Of a stretch of 64,000 nucleotides of DNA, positions 21,201 to 40,143 are shown one piece after another. A program made the translations under genes and the position numbers. The notes below the pieces were generated by a model. The model saw nothing but the letters and a program-made list of their open reading frames with translations, did no database searches and was not told the DNA's origin. Every line of letters begins with the position of its first letter. Positions within the stretch are counted from its first letter, which is position 1. Origin of the DNA: Halichondria panicea (taxonomy: Eukaryota > Porifera > Demospongiae > Suberitida > Halichondriidae); contig NC_087392.1 in assembly GCF_963675165.1 (NCBI RefSeq), forward strand, positions 699,001 to 763,000, read 5' to 3'.

Positions 21201-24200
21201 TTTAACAGCTAGTAGAAGCTGTTTTGATGTGATTCCTTGGGAGAAGAGCAGCTAGTGATATATGGCTGTATGTACATGTATGTATAGTGTGTTCAGTGTA
21301 CTTGTATGACCACAAATAAACACACTTGCCAAGAAGCTTTACAAGAGTGCATGATACCTTATATTATGTCACCGTGCCCTAGTATGGACATTTGATCTTG
21401 CTGTGTGGCAACCAAACTAGGGAATGCCCCTTTTCTGCACATACCCTACATGCACAGACTTGAGGTATATTCCTCCTTGCTCTTGCAGATACGAGCAGCA
21501 AAAGCAAGCGTACGAGGCTGGATACTCAGCTGGCTACCTTCGTCAGGATCTCTCGCCCACTAACATAGCTGCTAACAGTCAAGCGGGTCCGGGTGGATCA
21601 GGAAGTATCGCCTCTGCCCCTCCGCTAATGAGTCCACGACACAGACGGAGGAAGAAGAACCCCGACATGCCACGGAGAAATATGTAAGTTCAGCCAAGCG
21701 CGTGTGTGACTGACAAATGTACTGTATAGTAGCTATTCAGTACTATTGTAAAGGAACACTCTAATGCATGTATACCTCAGTACTGTTCACATGGTGTGAG
21801 CAAATGACCGTGACATGACTGAACATGCACATGTAATCACATTTACACGGCATAATGGACTGTGGTTTATAGTTGTATTGAATTTCACATCCTGTGTCTC
21901 CCACTCAAATTCCACCACGCACGCACAATACACGCATAGCCAGACTACCTGAGCTCACTGTAGGAACTCTATAATAGATTTTGACAATCTCCTGTATGCA
22001 TACCGAAAAGCCACCTGTTGCCATGCCATACTGTACTTGTTGTGCGTGCCTAGCATAACATTTAAAGTACACAATCAAGTTTAGGCGATGTTTTGCTAAC
22101 GGTGAAATTCCATGTGTTTTAATGTGTTGATGCTCCTAAACACACACACACACACATTCTCTGCAGGTCAGCTTTCATGTTCTATAGTCTGGAGAACCGG
22201 CCTGATGTGAAGGCAGCCAATCCTGACTTCGGTGTGGGCAAGTTGGCCAAAGCATTAGCGGGGACTTGGGCAGAAAAAACACCGGAACAAAAGACGCCTT
22301 ATGATCAAATGGCTAAGAAAGACAAAGGCCGTTATGAGGTTGAACTGAAATCGTTTAAGAAAGGACTATACACTGGGAGTACACTCAGTGCCAGAGACAT
22401 TGTGTTATCAGTTACCGGAAAGACTGTCCCCCCTCCCAGTCAAACTCGCCATAACTCTCACAGCCAGCTTGACCTCCATCTTCCTGATCTGAGTGAGCAC
22501 ATACCGAGTGTATCAAGTATACCTAGTGACCCTGAGCCATCCCCACCCACTGAGGATGAACTAGACCAGCTCTGTGAGTACTATCAGTGAGACGGAGTGT
22601 GTCTATAGCAGAGTAGTTTCCTCTTTCAGTGTAGTGTGTTGTTGTCAGATACAGAGAGAGAGTGTGTCAATATATAAGTATGCTGCTCTAATCATTTCAC
22701 TTTCTACGTATATATTCTATAGAGAAGTCTGTCTTAGTCTGTTCTTTATTGTTTAGCTTTTCTTTCTTTTGACTACTTCACTTTGTATATAATTATATAA
22801 TGTCATGCACTTTTGAAGCATTGTTTTGAGTACATGCATTAGTTTTTTAAGTCATTCATATACCCGCACAATAGCACCTCGCTTAGCGCTGTCAATGCTC
22901 ATTGTCTGTATGTCTATTTATCATTCATCATTCATTTGCATTGTGTTTAATATTTCTAAAGATGTGTAGATTGCGTCAACCTATATCAACAGATGCCATA
23001 CCACTGCACGGTGTGTAGGTAACAGTAGAAACAATTAATATTTGGCAACAAAGCTGTGTTGAGGTATTGTACACCACCACGATTATAATGATCAAATTAC
23101 GGGCATATTATAATAGGAATTAAATATTCACGGCATGGAATGAAAGGTCATGCATGGGGGAGTGTATGGGCCGTCAGCTACATGTATACCTACGTATGTA
23201 CAGGGCTATGAATAAACTTACCGTATGCTGCAAAGTGCTTGCAACAGACAGCAGCCTTTATGTACCTGCATGTACACACACATAGTTAGTTACATACGGT
23301 AAATACTTATCCACTTTAGATTCACCTGTAGTCATCTCCAACCTGCATACCCTTCACAAAGTTCATGGCATACTGCGAAGCCAGATATGGATCTATATTA
23401 GTTATATGAGTAAATTGTATGGATTTTGTGTGTGGATATGAGCTACCTTCTCCCGGTGTTTCTTGTCCCCTGCCCCATCTCGGATCTCTGTAAAGAAACC
23501 ACTTTAAAAATCATTAATTGTCCTAAAATGGTTGCTATGACTTACGGGCCATTACATCATAGCTACGTGAATATTTAGTTACAGAGATTCCAACAGCTGT
23601 GTATATTCCAAGTGTACGTGATATTAATTTTTCCCACACACCTGAAAATATTCACATTAGGAGCAAAGAAGGTGAGTCCTGCCTGGCCCACATTGTACAT
23701 TGCACGAGCCTCAGTGCTAATCACCTCCGCCATAGAACGAACCAGGGACCTGGGATAATTAAGACAATACGTATGAGACGACACAGCTGAGTTAATTAAT
23801 ATTTTAACAGTTGGGTAAACACGTGTGTGCTTGTATTGGTAAGGCTGCTGTAGGACTGGCTGTATAATAATTATGGAGCATTTTCAATTCCACTTGGCAA
23901 ACGCACATGTTGTAGGCTGCAGCAATTCCGAGGATTTGTGGGAAAGACGTTGCTACGGGAACCTGCATGGTAGCTGATTATAGTCATAAGGTGTGAATAC
24001 ACTTGCAATACCTTTCCTCCAAAATGTACTCCAGGGGACTTGGCTACACCGTGAAGAGCCTCTGACCACCTGTGACCACCATAACATTGTGTTACTTAAT
24101 GTCTTGAGATGATTCCATGCACTCACCATTGGTATGCTGGTATCTTGAGCCTGTCAATAGCCGGTGCTCCGTGACCAAGCTGGGAAATTTTTTCGGCAGG

Positions 24201-24640
24201 AGTTAAGCGGCCAAGTAAATCTGATTCAATGTAATGTAGTGAGATACACTAATTAATGGATGTTTATAATATTATTATACCTATAACTCTGTCCTTCGTT
24301 GTCAGGTTGTAATCACTATGGGATGAGAGAGACAGAGTTGTGATCAATTATCCATGGGATGGGTGTGCTAACACCTTGGGATTGGGTGTGCTAACACCTT
24401 GGTGGTAGACATTGTTTAGTCCATACATGCAAGAAGGTGGTCATAATTGATGATATAATGAGCATCACTTTCAGTATAATGTTTGTTTAGGCTGCAGCAG
24501 CCCTGCCCACTTAATTGCATGCAGCTGCAGAGAGCTCACCAAAATGGCAGGCTTGAGATAGTTGAATCCTGACATGGATTGGAAGGCTGGGCAGCACAGC
24601 AAGCCAAGAAAGCTGACAGCAAAGCAATGCACCACTTCAT
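15293..24640 (-). CDS. GH3 beta-xylosidase/glucosidase, secreted
   Basis: Twenty-two exons in phase, 734 residues (from 24640-24540, 24315-24281, 24220-24127, 24069-24012, 23962-23907, 23749-23642, 23487-23447, 23392-23326, 23265-23222, then 17893-17823, 17759-17607, 17545-17502, 17456-17366, 17176-17106, 17047-16963, 16906-16766, 16713-16532, 16341-16200, 16068-15955, 15907-15596, 15541-15422, 15367-15293). A signal peptide [19 protein letters not shown] leads into the GH3 N-domain ([42 protein letters not shown]). The catalytic nucleophile is Asp 279 in VSDCGA. The second domain holds [12 protein letters not shown] and [18 protein letters not shown], and a C-terminal fibronectin-III-like domain ([12 protein letters not shown]) closes it. 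The layout is like plant and fungal xylosidases. Intron 9 (17894-23221) contains the three-HMG-box gene. Confidence 0.93.
18225..22590 (+). CDS. Three-HMG-box protein, nested in a GH3 intron
   Basis: Six exons in phase (18225-18444, 18998-19268, 19677-19910, 20521-20685, 21489-21683, 22167-22590), 502 residues. A His/Gln/Pro-rich N-terminus precedes box 1 (about 150-220, [11 protein letters not shown]...RERYRKEM). Box 2 (about 239-305) runs from [18 protein letters not shown] to DKLRYEQQ and box 3 (about 359-425) from [16 protein letters not shown] to DKGRYEVEL. Basic linkers ([22 protein letters not shown]) join them. Box 1 looks HMGB-like; boxes 2 and 3 are more diverged. Introns enter boxes 2 and 3 at the same place and phase, after the Met of RNM, so an exon unit was probably duplicated. 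HMGB/DSP1 relatives usually have two boxes. The tail is acidic and Ser/Pro-rich. Introns (407-803 bases) hold no other gene I can see. It lies antisense within the glycosidase gene. Confidence 0.88.
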
Positions 24641-24811
24641 CTTGTTTGCAGCAAGGAAGGGATGGAGGTCTGGTAGCTTAGCTTGTAAGAGGCTTGTTTG
24701 CAGCATTGGTGGGCGTGGTCTGAAGACTGTATAATTATCTGACATTGCATGTAATGGTGGTACATGGTATGATCTACTTTACCTGAAGCACACAGAGAAT
24801 TTAACCAGATT

Positions 24812-26399
24812 ATGGTAAGTAAAAATGCTACTTGCTACTTGTATTTGTATGCTATTGTCTGCCACTAGCTAGATCTACCTCAGTTTGTTCTAAGCTCCAT
24901 GTACAAAAAGGGGGTGGGGCTGGCTGCTTGCATGTAAACTACTCTTGTTGTCCCTACAGGCTCAGCAGTCACTCACTATATGGGAGAAGTCTACTGAAAG
25001 GAGCTACGCAAAGAAGTATCTTCATGGAAACTTCAAATCAGGTCACAGGACACCTAATGAGCACTACCTGGGTCGAGCTGGACTGAGAGGTAGGAAGAGG
25101 TGGATCTGTCTGGGTCTCTTTGTGGTCCTCTACCTCTTGGCTGCAGCTCACTTAGTGGTATGTACCCATAAATTGTTTAAAAACCAACATAGTATGTATA
25201 GCTCTCATAAAACAAACAGACAAACCAACTCAATATGTTTAATTAAAATTACTATTACAGCTGACGTGTGTTATTCTCGGAGTGCTACGGTTTGACTTTG
25301 AAGGTTCTCCATACCTGGATTTCCAAGACGATGGCTCCCTCACCTGGCCACAGGGTGCTAGTCTCTCTACTGTAAGACTTGCCACCCCTAGCTCCATACG
25401 AGCACACACTAATCAGTCCCTCACAATATCAGGACAACAAGACGATAAGGTTAGCCAGTCACATACCGCTGTACAACAATCATCTAAATTCCCCTGCATA
25501 TGCACTAACCTCATATATGCACTGTATAATAGGCCATCAAACACTAGACTAGATGCAATAATTAAAGCTATATTTTTCTTTTTCTTTGCAGGTTGCTTTC
25601 CAAACTTCTGGTATGGAACGCCTTTCATTGGACAGTTCTTCTGTAAATATATCGACTGATTTACTACAAGTGTACACTTCTCGTGGAGATTCTAACAGGC
25701 AGTTGCAGCTGTCAGTAACCAACTCCCGTGTTGAAATGAAGGATCTTCTCAGAGCAAACAGTCTCAAAGCCACCAAACTGAGCACACACACAGTGAGTGT
25801 TTATGTGCCCACTAAAAAAACGTGTGACTTAGATCAGTGATTACTTTCGGGCCCAAATTTCTCAAGAAAGCATTAATGAACCTGTTTTGATAGCTAACTT
25901 TGAGTGCTCATAACTTGTGCATTTACGCAATTAAGTTGCATTTTGCAGCTCTTTAAAATACCTATCTATAATTATATGATGTGTGGTGTGGATCAGTGAT
26001 TAGTGAGCTATGATGAGTGTACGTACATGTACATGTTGTGTTCAGGTGAGCAATGTGAGCGAGGTTAGAGCGAGTGGTCAGCTACTGTTGAGTGGAGCAG
26101 TGGGAGTAAACTTACAGGGGAGGCAGATAGACATCAGTGCAAATGGAGGCATCATGATCTCTTCACAGGTGAATCATACGTGCAGGTCCTAATAACATTT
26201 TTGATATTCCATATAATTGCAGGAGGCCATTACCATTGCAGCAGAACAAGTGCTGCTGTCTAACCTACCTGGCTTGAATGCACCACCAGCAGCAGCAGCT
26301 ACACAGCATCATCTCTGCTCATGTGATAATGGGAGATTGTTCTTGGTTGAGACTAACCCTCAACGTTGTGCATCAGCCGATAACTCTATATGTACTTGA
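24812..26399 (+). CDS. SGCB: Beta-sarcoglycan-like membrane protein
   Basis: Six exons in phase (24812-24814, 24960-25157, 25261-25449, 25592-25792, 26046-26168, 26223-26399), 296 residues; human SGCB is 318. A short cytoplasmic N-terminus with a GLRGRKRW motif is followed by one transmembrane helix (ICLGLFVVLYLLAAAHLVLT), type II topology. The extracellular beta-rich sarcoglycan domain ends in a Cys cluster (LCSCDNGRLFLVET, then C-x7-C). Sarcoglycans belong to the dystrophin complex at the cell surface. The first coding exon carries only the ATG before a GTAAGT donor; the next exon opens in frame with AQQSLTIWEKSTERS. The start lies 171 bases from the divergent GH3 start. Confidence 0.92.
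25888..25990. repeat. Dispersed repeat, copy 2 (SGCB intron 4)
   Basis: Shares TGATAGCTAACTTTGAGTGC and the next nine bases exactly with 12368, then diverges and realigns at AATACCTATCTA. Non-coding. Confidence 0.75.
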
Positions 26400-26505
26400 C
26401 AGTCAGCTATATACATGTAGTGTTTAAGTTAATGCATAAGCACTTTATGTTTGGCAGTTACTTATCTCTCGGGGGGCCTTGGGGTGTGTGTGTGTGTGCA
26501 ATTGA

Positions 26506-26815
26506 AAATCTTTCAACAGCCGTAACTTTAGTATCGTTGGTCCAATGTCAAAAATATTATGATTTTCTGAAAGCTGAGACAGATACCTTTCAAATGATGT
26601 GTTTCAATCCAAAATTTGGTTGGAGCCCTAATTTGTCATTTTTTGGCCTTGGACCATGGGCTGTTATCCATGGTATCGCCGAATTGGGAAATATTTTTAT
26701 TGCTCAAATATGAACTTTGATGATACCATTTGAAAGGTCTCTTTCTAAGCTTTCAAAAAATCAAAAAATTATTGTAATTGAATCCACAGAATTCAAGTTA
26801 TGGCAGCTGAAAGAG
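26506..26815. repeat. Dispersed repeat family B, copy 1
   Basis: About 300 bases containing TCAACAGCCGTAACTTTAGT, TTTTCTGAAAGCTGAGA, GGCCTTGGACCATGGGCT and CCATTTGAAAGGT. Most of the same string in the same order recurs at 63020-63560. No terminal repeats are obvious and the frames do not encode a recognisable protein. It fills most of the 828-base convergent gap between SGCB and the Tec kinase. Confidence 0.85.
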
Positions 26816-27227
26816 TCATGTACATACGTGTAGTTATGTGCCAGTCATTGCAATAGAAACGTACTCAACAAAATTCTTTAATTCACACGTGTTGCCTTCA
26901 ACATATTTTTTGAAACATTACACAATATTATGTGAGAACAGCACAACATAAAGTTATACATAAGAAACTAAAATAATTATTTCATAATCACAAATGACGC
27001 GCACAGGTAATTAATACGTTCTAATTACAAAAACAAGGTTTTAAAATGGCTCATGTGCACACACAAACACAGACAATAACTATGCAATCACAATATCGTA
27101 TATTATATGTCATAAAACCAACAGTAAACAGGTGGTTAAATACACAGACACAAACTCTATACAAGGACAAACAGTCGACTCCACTTAACCTCACGCACGT
27201 AGAAAATGATAACACAAACAAAGTCGA

Positions 27228-33892
<6,665 letters not shown>

Positions 33893-34298
33893 CCCTGTAG
33901 CAGGCCTACCTCATACACAAAGGGAACACCAACTCCTGTGGTTAACAGTGGAGCTATTTAAGTAACACACTACTCACTTCTACTGTACACACATAGCACT
34001 AGTACTCTGTATAGGCTGCATACACTGATAATTGCTAGACGTCTACGTACCTGATGCTGCAATGTACACACTGCAAAATGAATTTTCTGTTTGAAGATAT
34101 CAGCTAACAAAAGCAGCAAACTTTCTGACAGCCTTTTGGAAAACACATTACGTCATTGAGATGGCTTCCTTGTCACATGCAACTCATATGAGACAACTGA
34201 GCACACGCCTATTCGATCCAGTCGGGGAATTCCCATTGGATCCCCACAAGCCCCTGAATTTATAAATTTACTTTCAACAGCACTTTCTTTGCAAGAAA

Positions 34299-35412
34299 AT
34301 GGCTGAGCGAGCAGGATCTGACAGCGTTCCTTTAGATACAGTGGACCTGAAGACGCCTTCCGAGAGGACTAACAAGCCTGTGTTGGAGTTTCAACCAGCT
34401 GTCTCGCCCTCCATTCCCCTCCAAACCAGTGCTGCTGCGGTGGACTCTCCTGTGGAAGGTACTGAGCTGCAGAGCAGGCCTAGGGCCAAGTCTGGAACCA
34501 GCTTCAAGGATTGGAGCAGCCATCAGATCAAAGTTTCCAAGCAACTGTTCTCGGAACGATTCGGTCATGGTCTTCGCACTGTTGACTCACAGCTTGAGAC
34601 AAGGATAGAGGCTTTGAAAGAAACACAGAAGAAATATGCACATCTCATTGCTCTATCAATACAATTTGGAAACCACTTCTCGCAGGTACTGGAAACACAA
34701 AAAGCAATGGCCGAGCATTTTGCTTTCATGAGTGTCCGTGCTCCTGAGCTTCATACCGAGTTTCGTTGTAATTCCGACTCTCAGAAATCTCTTGCCAAGA
34801 ATGGAGAGGTCTTGTTGACGGCTGTCAGGTCATTCTCATCTGGTATGCAAACAGTGTGCTCCACAACCATGGAAGACACACTGATGACTGTCAAAGAATA
34901 CGACTCTGTTAGACTTACTTACGACGCGTACAGAAACGAGTTGGAGGCGCTGAAGAAGCAAGCGAATTCCTCTCAGAAAGCAGCCGAGCGTGTACCAGCC
35001 GCAACTGCAGATTTTGAGAAGAAAAAAGCAAAATTTGAGCAGCTTCGAAATGATGTGGACATCAAACTGAAACTACTCGATGAGAACAAGGTATATTGAT
35101 ATCATGTGTACTCAATAGTTCTGGTGTCTACATGTGCGTAATTATGTAGGACCATGTCCACGTTGTGTTGTGCATATGTTTGCAGAGTGTTGTCATGCTG
35201 TTTCAAATGTTTTTTCTTTTGATGCACAGCTGAAAGTGACCCGTCAGAATTTGGTGCTCTTACACAACGCATTTTCTGCATACTACGATGGCAATTACAA
35301 AGCCATGCAGGAGAACATCCAAGAGCTTAGTTCAAGGTTGGATGGGACTGGAGAGAATGACCCTCCTGAGTGGTTGGAAGATCTGCCTAGTCAAAGAGAG
35401 CAAGCCTCCTAG
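34299..35412 (+). CDS. ARFIP: Arfaptin-like BAR-domain protein
   Basis: Two exons (34299-35090, 35230-35412), 324 residues. The N-terminal 80 residues are Ser/Pro-rich and disordered. The arfaptin (AH/BAR) domain follows: KVSKQLFSERFGHGLRTVDS, TEFRCNSDSQKSLAKNGE, EDTLMTVKEYDSVRLTYDAY and KFEQLRNDVDIKLKLLDENK, then the last helix LVLLHNAFSAYYDGN. Arfaptins are curved dimers that bind Arl1/Arf and Rac at the trans-Golgi. The C-terminus is short after WLEDLPSQ. The start lies about 400 bases from the divergent Tec kinase start, so the two may share regulatory DNA. Confidence 0.95.
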
Positions 35413-35690
35413 ATGTTTTTGGACTTATTTTAAAAGAGACCGCTTACATGTAATAATTTTTAGCATCATTGCATGATTTTTGTTGTTGTGTGACTTGTTG
35501 TTCATGGTAAAGATCGTTGTTTTTAGTTATACACGACTCCCTCGTTGTAATGACAAATCTAAAGTAGTTGATCATTACCACATACTAAAAACTACTATAA
35601 AGCCACCCACCTAGAAGACCCACTTCTTGGCAACATGTCATCTGGTTCAAGAACAACAATTAAGTCTATCGTACTGGATCATTCTTGACC

Positions 35691-36615
35691 ATGAGCAATG
35701 AAGGAACAGTGAGTTCAGTACCTCTAGTCTAGTGCACTACACTATAAAACTAGTCCTATATTGTCCAGTGCATGCAGTGTGTGATTTACATTCCACACAC
35801 GCTTTGTTTTGTAGACAATGCCTATTGTACATCATACATGTAGTTTATGCTCCCTACTTCCCAGCCCCCTCCGCCTCCTCTATCTGATGCTCCGCCCTAT
35901 TACTTCAGCCGAGACTCTCTAGTTGACATCCACACCACTCACACCCCTCACGACCCTCACACCACTCACGTTCACTGTCAAAACCCACGCTTTGATCAGG
36001 ACAACCATTCTCTCAATATTCCCTTCGATAATGAGATTAATGAAAGGGGCGGTAGAGACGATCCCCCTCCACCCTACTCCCCAGGCCTGAGTGCTCTATT
36101 CTCGACCAGGCTACCTCCTCACGGTATGCTGACAAGCACAAGTTTACAGTGTTGTATCACTTAATTTGACAAGCCCATCATTTTATATTACACATATTTA
36201 ATCAGAGAACTTACAACATACATAGTTAGCAAGTTGTAATCACATACTAAACATAGCTATAGTGTGCTAACATAATTGGTTTTTTGTTGTGCAGATGTGA
36301 GCGATGCCCCTCCCAGTTATTACTCCCTGTTTGGGCAGATTCGCGAGGCCAGGGAACAGTCCGGTAATAGCATCACTTTCCTCAGACGAGTCGGACAGAT
36401 TGTACTCAACACTGGTTAGTACTCACGGTAGATAAAATGCTCATACCCAACTTTCATCTATTACTTTGAGAGGTTGGTAGCAATAATTGGTAGGGCATGT
36501 TCTAACTACCAACAAATCCTATGGACATAGACCAATATAGTGTCAGTACTAAGGCATGTAGAAAATCTAGTAACTTATATACTGTACACACACACGCACA
36601 CACACACACACACAC

Positions 36616-36700
<85 letters not shown>

Positions 36701-38255
36701 CACACACACACACAGTGGGTTGTACTATCTTGTTGTTGGTCTTCATGTCTGTTCCTATCGCAATCCTCGTCATAGGTAAGTGATATCTACTTACTTCCTC
36801 TAATAACTGCTGTTTGGTGTAAAGACATGGTGCTGTATCAACTGTCATGATTCCTCCTTATATCCCAAATCTAGGATAAATAACACATGGCATTTGTGGT
36901 TTTAAATTGCTTGAGCATGAGGAAATTAAATTAGAGTCAACACAGAAGCCTTTGATCAGTACTGTTCAGTGCCAACAGCATAAACTCGTGTAATATTGAG
37001 GCCACTAAACTGTGAGCCATCATCACCTTATGGAGAGTTGGCTTTGGCAGCCTGCTGTAGTTTGTAGGCATGCTGATTTGAGCTCTTCACTACTGCACAA
37101 TACACACACTCCCAGTCATTCACAACACACCCACACAACTAATACCATTATAATTTTGCCAGCCATTGATAGAAACAAGCTACTCAATAATGGCTCCTTA
37201 TTAGTTCCTCAAGCATGCCTTTTAATGCTCTCTTTCACTATTGTATTATTCTCTCCCTCGCAGGATCTCTCTTTGTACACACTTGTCCCCTGGAGCCACT
37301 CATACCTGTCTACTTGATTGTGGGTGGCATTTCTGGAATCTTGAAGAACGTGCTGCTCATAGTTGAGAACCTCATCAAACGCTACTCTGACCAAATCTCC
37401 CCTCGCATCAAACACACGAAATACATTGTTCACATCTGGAGAACGTTCAACCTCATCTTCAACCTGTTCATGCTGGTGTGGACAATTGCTGGAAGCTACT
37501 GGGTGTACCACATATACACGGAAGTCACTAACTCTGAGTACATGGAGTGTACTGAGCTATTGTACAAGTTCGGATTCGGCATTGTGACGTCTAGCTATAT
37601 TCTCCTGCTAATGACCTGTACGTGTGTGTGCTGCTGTGCTGGGATTTGTCTAAAGATAAACAAACGAGAGAGAAGAGAAGGTAGTCTGAGTGGAAGCAGC
37701 GAGTCCGGGAGTTCGGAGGGAAACAGCGAACGTGACGACGAATCAGAGAGGGGAGGTGAGGAGAGGAGGGTCTATTCATCAGACGAGGAGAGACGCGCTT
37801 ATCCATCGGACGAAGGTAGTGCATTCTCTGATGAGGACTTCAGGACCAACACGTTAATGAGCACTCTGGATGATCATCGAGTGGATGACGGAGACGAGTA
37901 CCTGAGGCGGTTCCGATACCTCGACTCTACCACACCGCTGAGTACGACTGGTCTCGAGCGAAGCATTCTCCAGTATGACAGCTCCCCATATCCGAGCAGA
38001 TATAGAGGAGTCAGAAACGTCCAAAACTCGCCCAACAATTACCCTGTCGCTAATTCCATTCATAATTCTTCCAACCTGAGTTTACCGCACAACGAAGGTC
38101 CCCGTTCCATACAGGCAGTGTCTGATTCCAATGATCCCATTCCAGTACCATCTAGAAGAGAGAGGTCACATCAGCTGTGCACGTCTCCAGAGAATAGAGC
38201 TAATAGTTTATATATCACCGTCAGCTCAGACGGATATTCAGTAACTGTAGTTTAG
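35691..38255 (+). CDS. TMEM272-like four-pass membrane protein, copy A
   Basis: Five exons in phase (35691-35708, 35865-36123, 36295-36414, 36716-36775, 37264-38255), 482 residues. A Pro-rich N-terminus precedes the family motif [18 protein letters not shown]. Four hydrophobic helices follow: [38 protein letters not shown]; a third around [17 protein letters not shown]; and [14 protein letters not shown] with a Cys cluster. The 240-residue C-terminal tail is Ser/Arg/Asp-rich with repeated [14 protein letters not shown] and is much longer than in human TMEM272. The PPSY motif resembles a WW-domain ligand. Function is unknown. The exon order, the 60-base fourth exon and intron phases match copy B at 40144-42573. 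Confidence 0.85.
36583..36714. repeat. (CA)n microsatellite forming a 3' splice site
   Basis: About 130 bases of CA/CG-interrupted repeat; its last CAG is the acceptor of the 60-base exon of the TMEM272-like gene A. Confidence 0.95.
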
Positions 38256-38553
38256 CTTGATCAAATGACAGACATGCCGCTGAATGTATTTTAGCTCATT
38301 AATTAATATTTCATCTCCCACATAATTATTTCATAAACCACTCTATTTTTGAACACTGAATTCAATTAATTTTTATGTGCAATAATCAATTCATTATTAA
38401 GCAGTGCTGTACGTATAAATATTTTAACAATGATAAGTTGAAACGTAGACCACAAAATAGAAATGAGGTATATATATAATTGTATAAAATATTAAAATGA
38501 ATAAACAATGCTATATAAAACAAACAAAATAACAAGAATTCGTGCCAAAGAAT

Positions 38554-39845
38554 TCAGCAGGCACACTTATTAGAGTGTAGATGTTGCCTAGCTCTGAGTC
38601 TAATGGAAGCATCTTGAGGGGAGTAGACAGAGTCGGGAACTGGACCTTCTGGCACCTCCAAAACCTCCCAGTCATCCGACAGTGAGATGATGCCACTTCT
38701 TTGTGTGGAAGATTGGGTGAGTTCGAGCCTCTCACGATTAGCGATCATTGCCTCTGCCAGGGTTATAAAGATGTTGTCCAGGATTTGTAGAGTTTCAATA
38801 TTCTTGGCAGATAGTTCGTAGTAAGAGAACATCTCGTGTCTATCAGCAAAAGCTTGGGCTTCTTCAGTTGACACCTAACAAATGAAAAAATACATTTACA
38901 CAGTAATTAACAAAATATAAAATTCAACTCTAAAAAAATACATTTACAAAAAAATACATTAGCGTTAATTAGCGTTAATTTGGCAAAATATAAAATTCAA
39001 CTCTACCTGTCTCTGATAGCCCTTGTCCTGTTTGTTGCCGATGAGGATCATCTTGAGTGACTCTAGTCCACTCGTGTACTGGCTGACCTCTTTGATCCAG
39101 CTGTCAAGACTTTCAAATGAGCTTCGCTTTGTCAGGTCAAATACAAAAACAATACCGTCCGAGTTTCGATAGTACTTTGTTATCAGAGCATTCCTGAACT
39201 GTTCCATACCAGCTGTGTCCCACACTTGTAACTGTGTGTGGGTGTGTGTGTGTGTGTGTGTGTGTGAGTGTGTGTGTGTGTGGGGGTGTGGTGGGCAATG
39301 AATTTACGTGTGATGTGGTGTGTTATCAAAGTGTGCATCATAAGTGTGAGGCTTTTGTATGTGTGAGCAAATAGGAACCTACGTACACGTGACATTGTAT
39401 GAAGACTATCAATCAAGAAAATGATGAATCACTCACTGTGTTGACACACAATATTAACAAATACCTTGACTTTGATTCCCCCCTCAATCTCAATCTCCTT
39501 GTTATGGTGGTCAAAACCTATGGTGTTGGTGCTATGCTCCACTACCTGTCGTTCTACAAACAGTTTGGCCAGACACGTCTTCCCGACGTTTGCATCTCCC
39601 AGGAAAACCGTCTTGAATGATTGTGACTTGATTGCACGGGTCCGGGTCAAGGTAGTCTCAGCCTGTAGAAGACAAAGTGCAATGAAAGGTTTCTCTTAGA
39701 GCTAGATATATAGGGAACCCACTATTCCATTGTTTCTGGCCCCACTTTTGTTGGCTGGCAATGTTTTAGCATCACCAGGGTCCCTGAAGGCTAGCTTGGG
39801 AACATTTATCCTGGCAAATGTAGTTCTCAATCTTGCCTTTGCCAT
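38554..39845 (-). CDS. Rab-like small GTPase with N-terminal extension
   Basis: Four exons in phase (39845-39723, 39662-39465, 39231-39007, 38874-38554), 288 residues. An unusual basic 50-residue N-terminal extension (MAKARLRTTFARINVPKLAF) precedes the GTPase core: G1 GDANVGKT, G3 WDTAGMEQ, G4 NKQD, G5 SAK. The switch II residue after DTAG is Met, as in several Rabs. The tail ends HLHSNKCAC, a CxC-type double prenylation signal. About 70 residues between G5 and the C-terminus are longer than usual. The subfamily cannot be assigned by eye. It lies between the two TMEM272-like genes and converges on copy A. Confidence 0.88.
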
Positions 39846-40143
39846 TACTGGATGTGCAGCAGTGATGATTCAGTGAACTTGTCTAGAAGCTAACTAGCTA
39901 GCTTTAGTCTAGCCAAGTACATGTACATGTAGAAAGATAGAGATTTGATGACCTAGCTGCTAGGCCAGCAGATTCCACAAGCAGACACACCCATTTTTTC
40001 AATAGGGAAACCCCCAGGCAAACATAAGTACTTGTGTATTAATTTTGTTTGAGTGTTTTGTTTGAGTATACCAAGAGTTCAAGATTATTGTGGAAACTGT
40101 TTTGCAGTAATACATGTAAAAATTGATAAATATTAACATTAAA

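Noticed and set aside
23215..23302. Inverted TTACCGTATG / CATACGGTAA pair resembling fold-back ends
   Set aside because: The left arm is the splice donor region of a GH3 coding exon; the arms are short and the space between is coding, so it is chance.
36502..36848. Long Cys/Val and Thr/His frames around the TMEM272-like A gene
   Set aside because: Dinucleotide repeat artefacts.
37209..37511. 100-codon frame antisense to TMEM272-like A
   Set aside because: Shadow of a conserved transmembrane coding exon.
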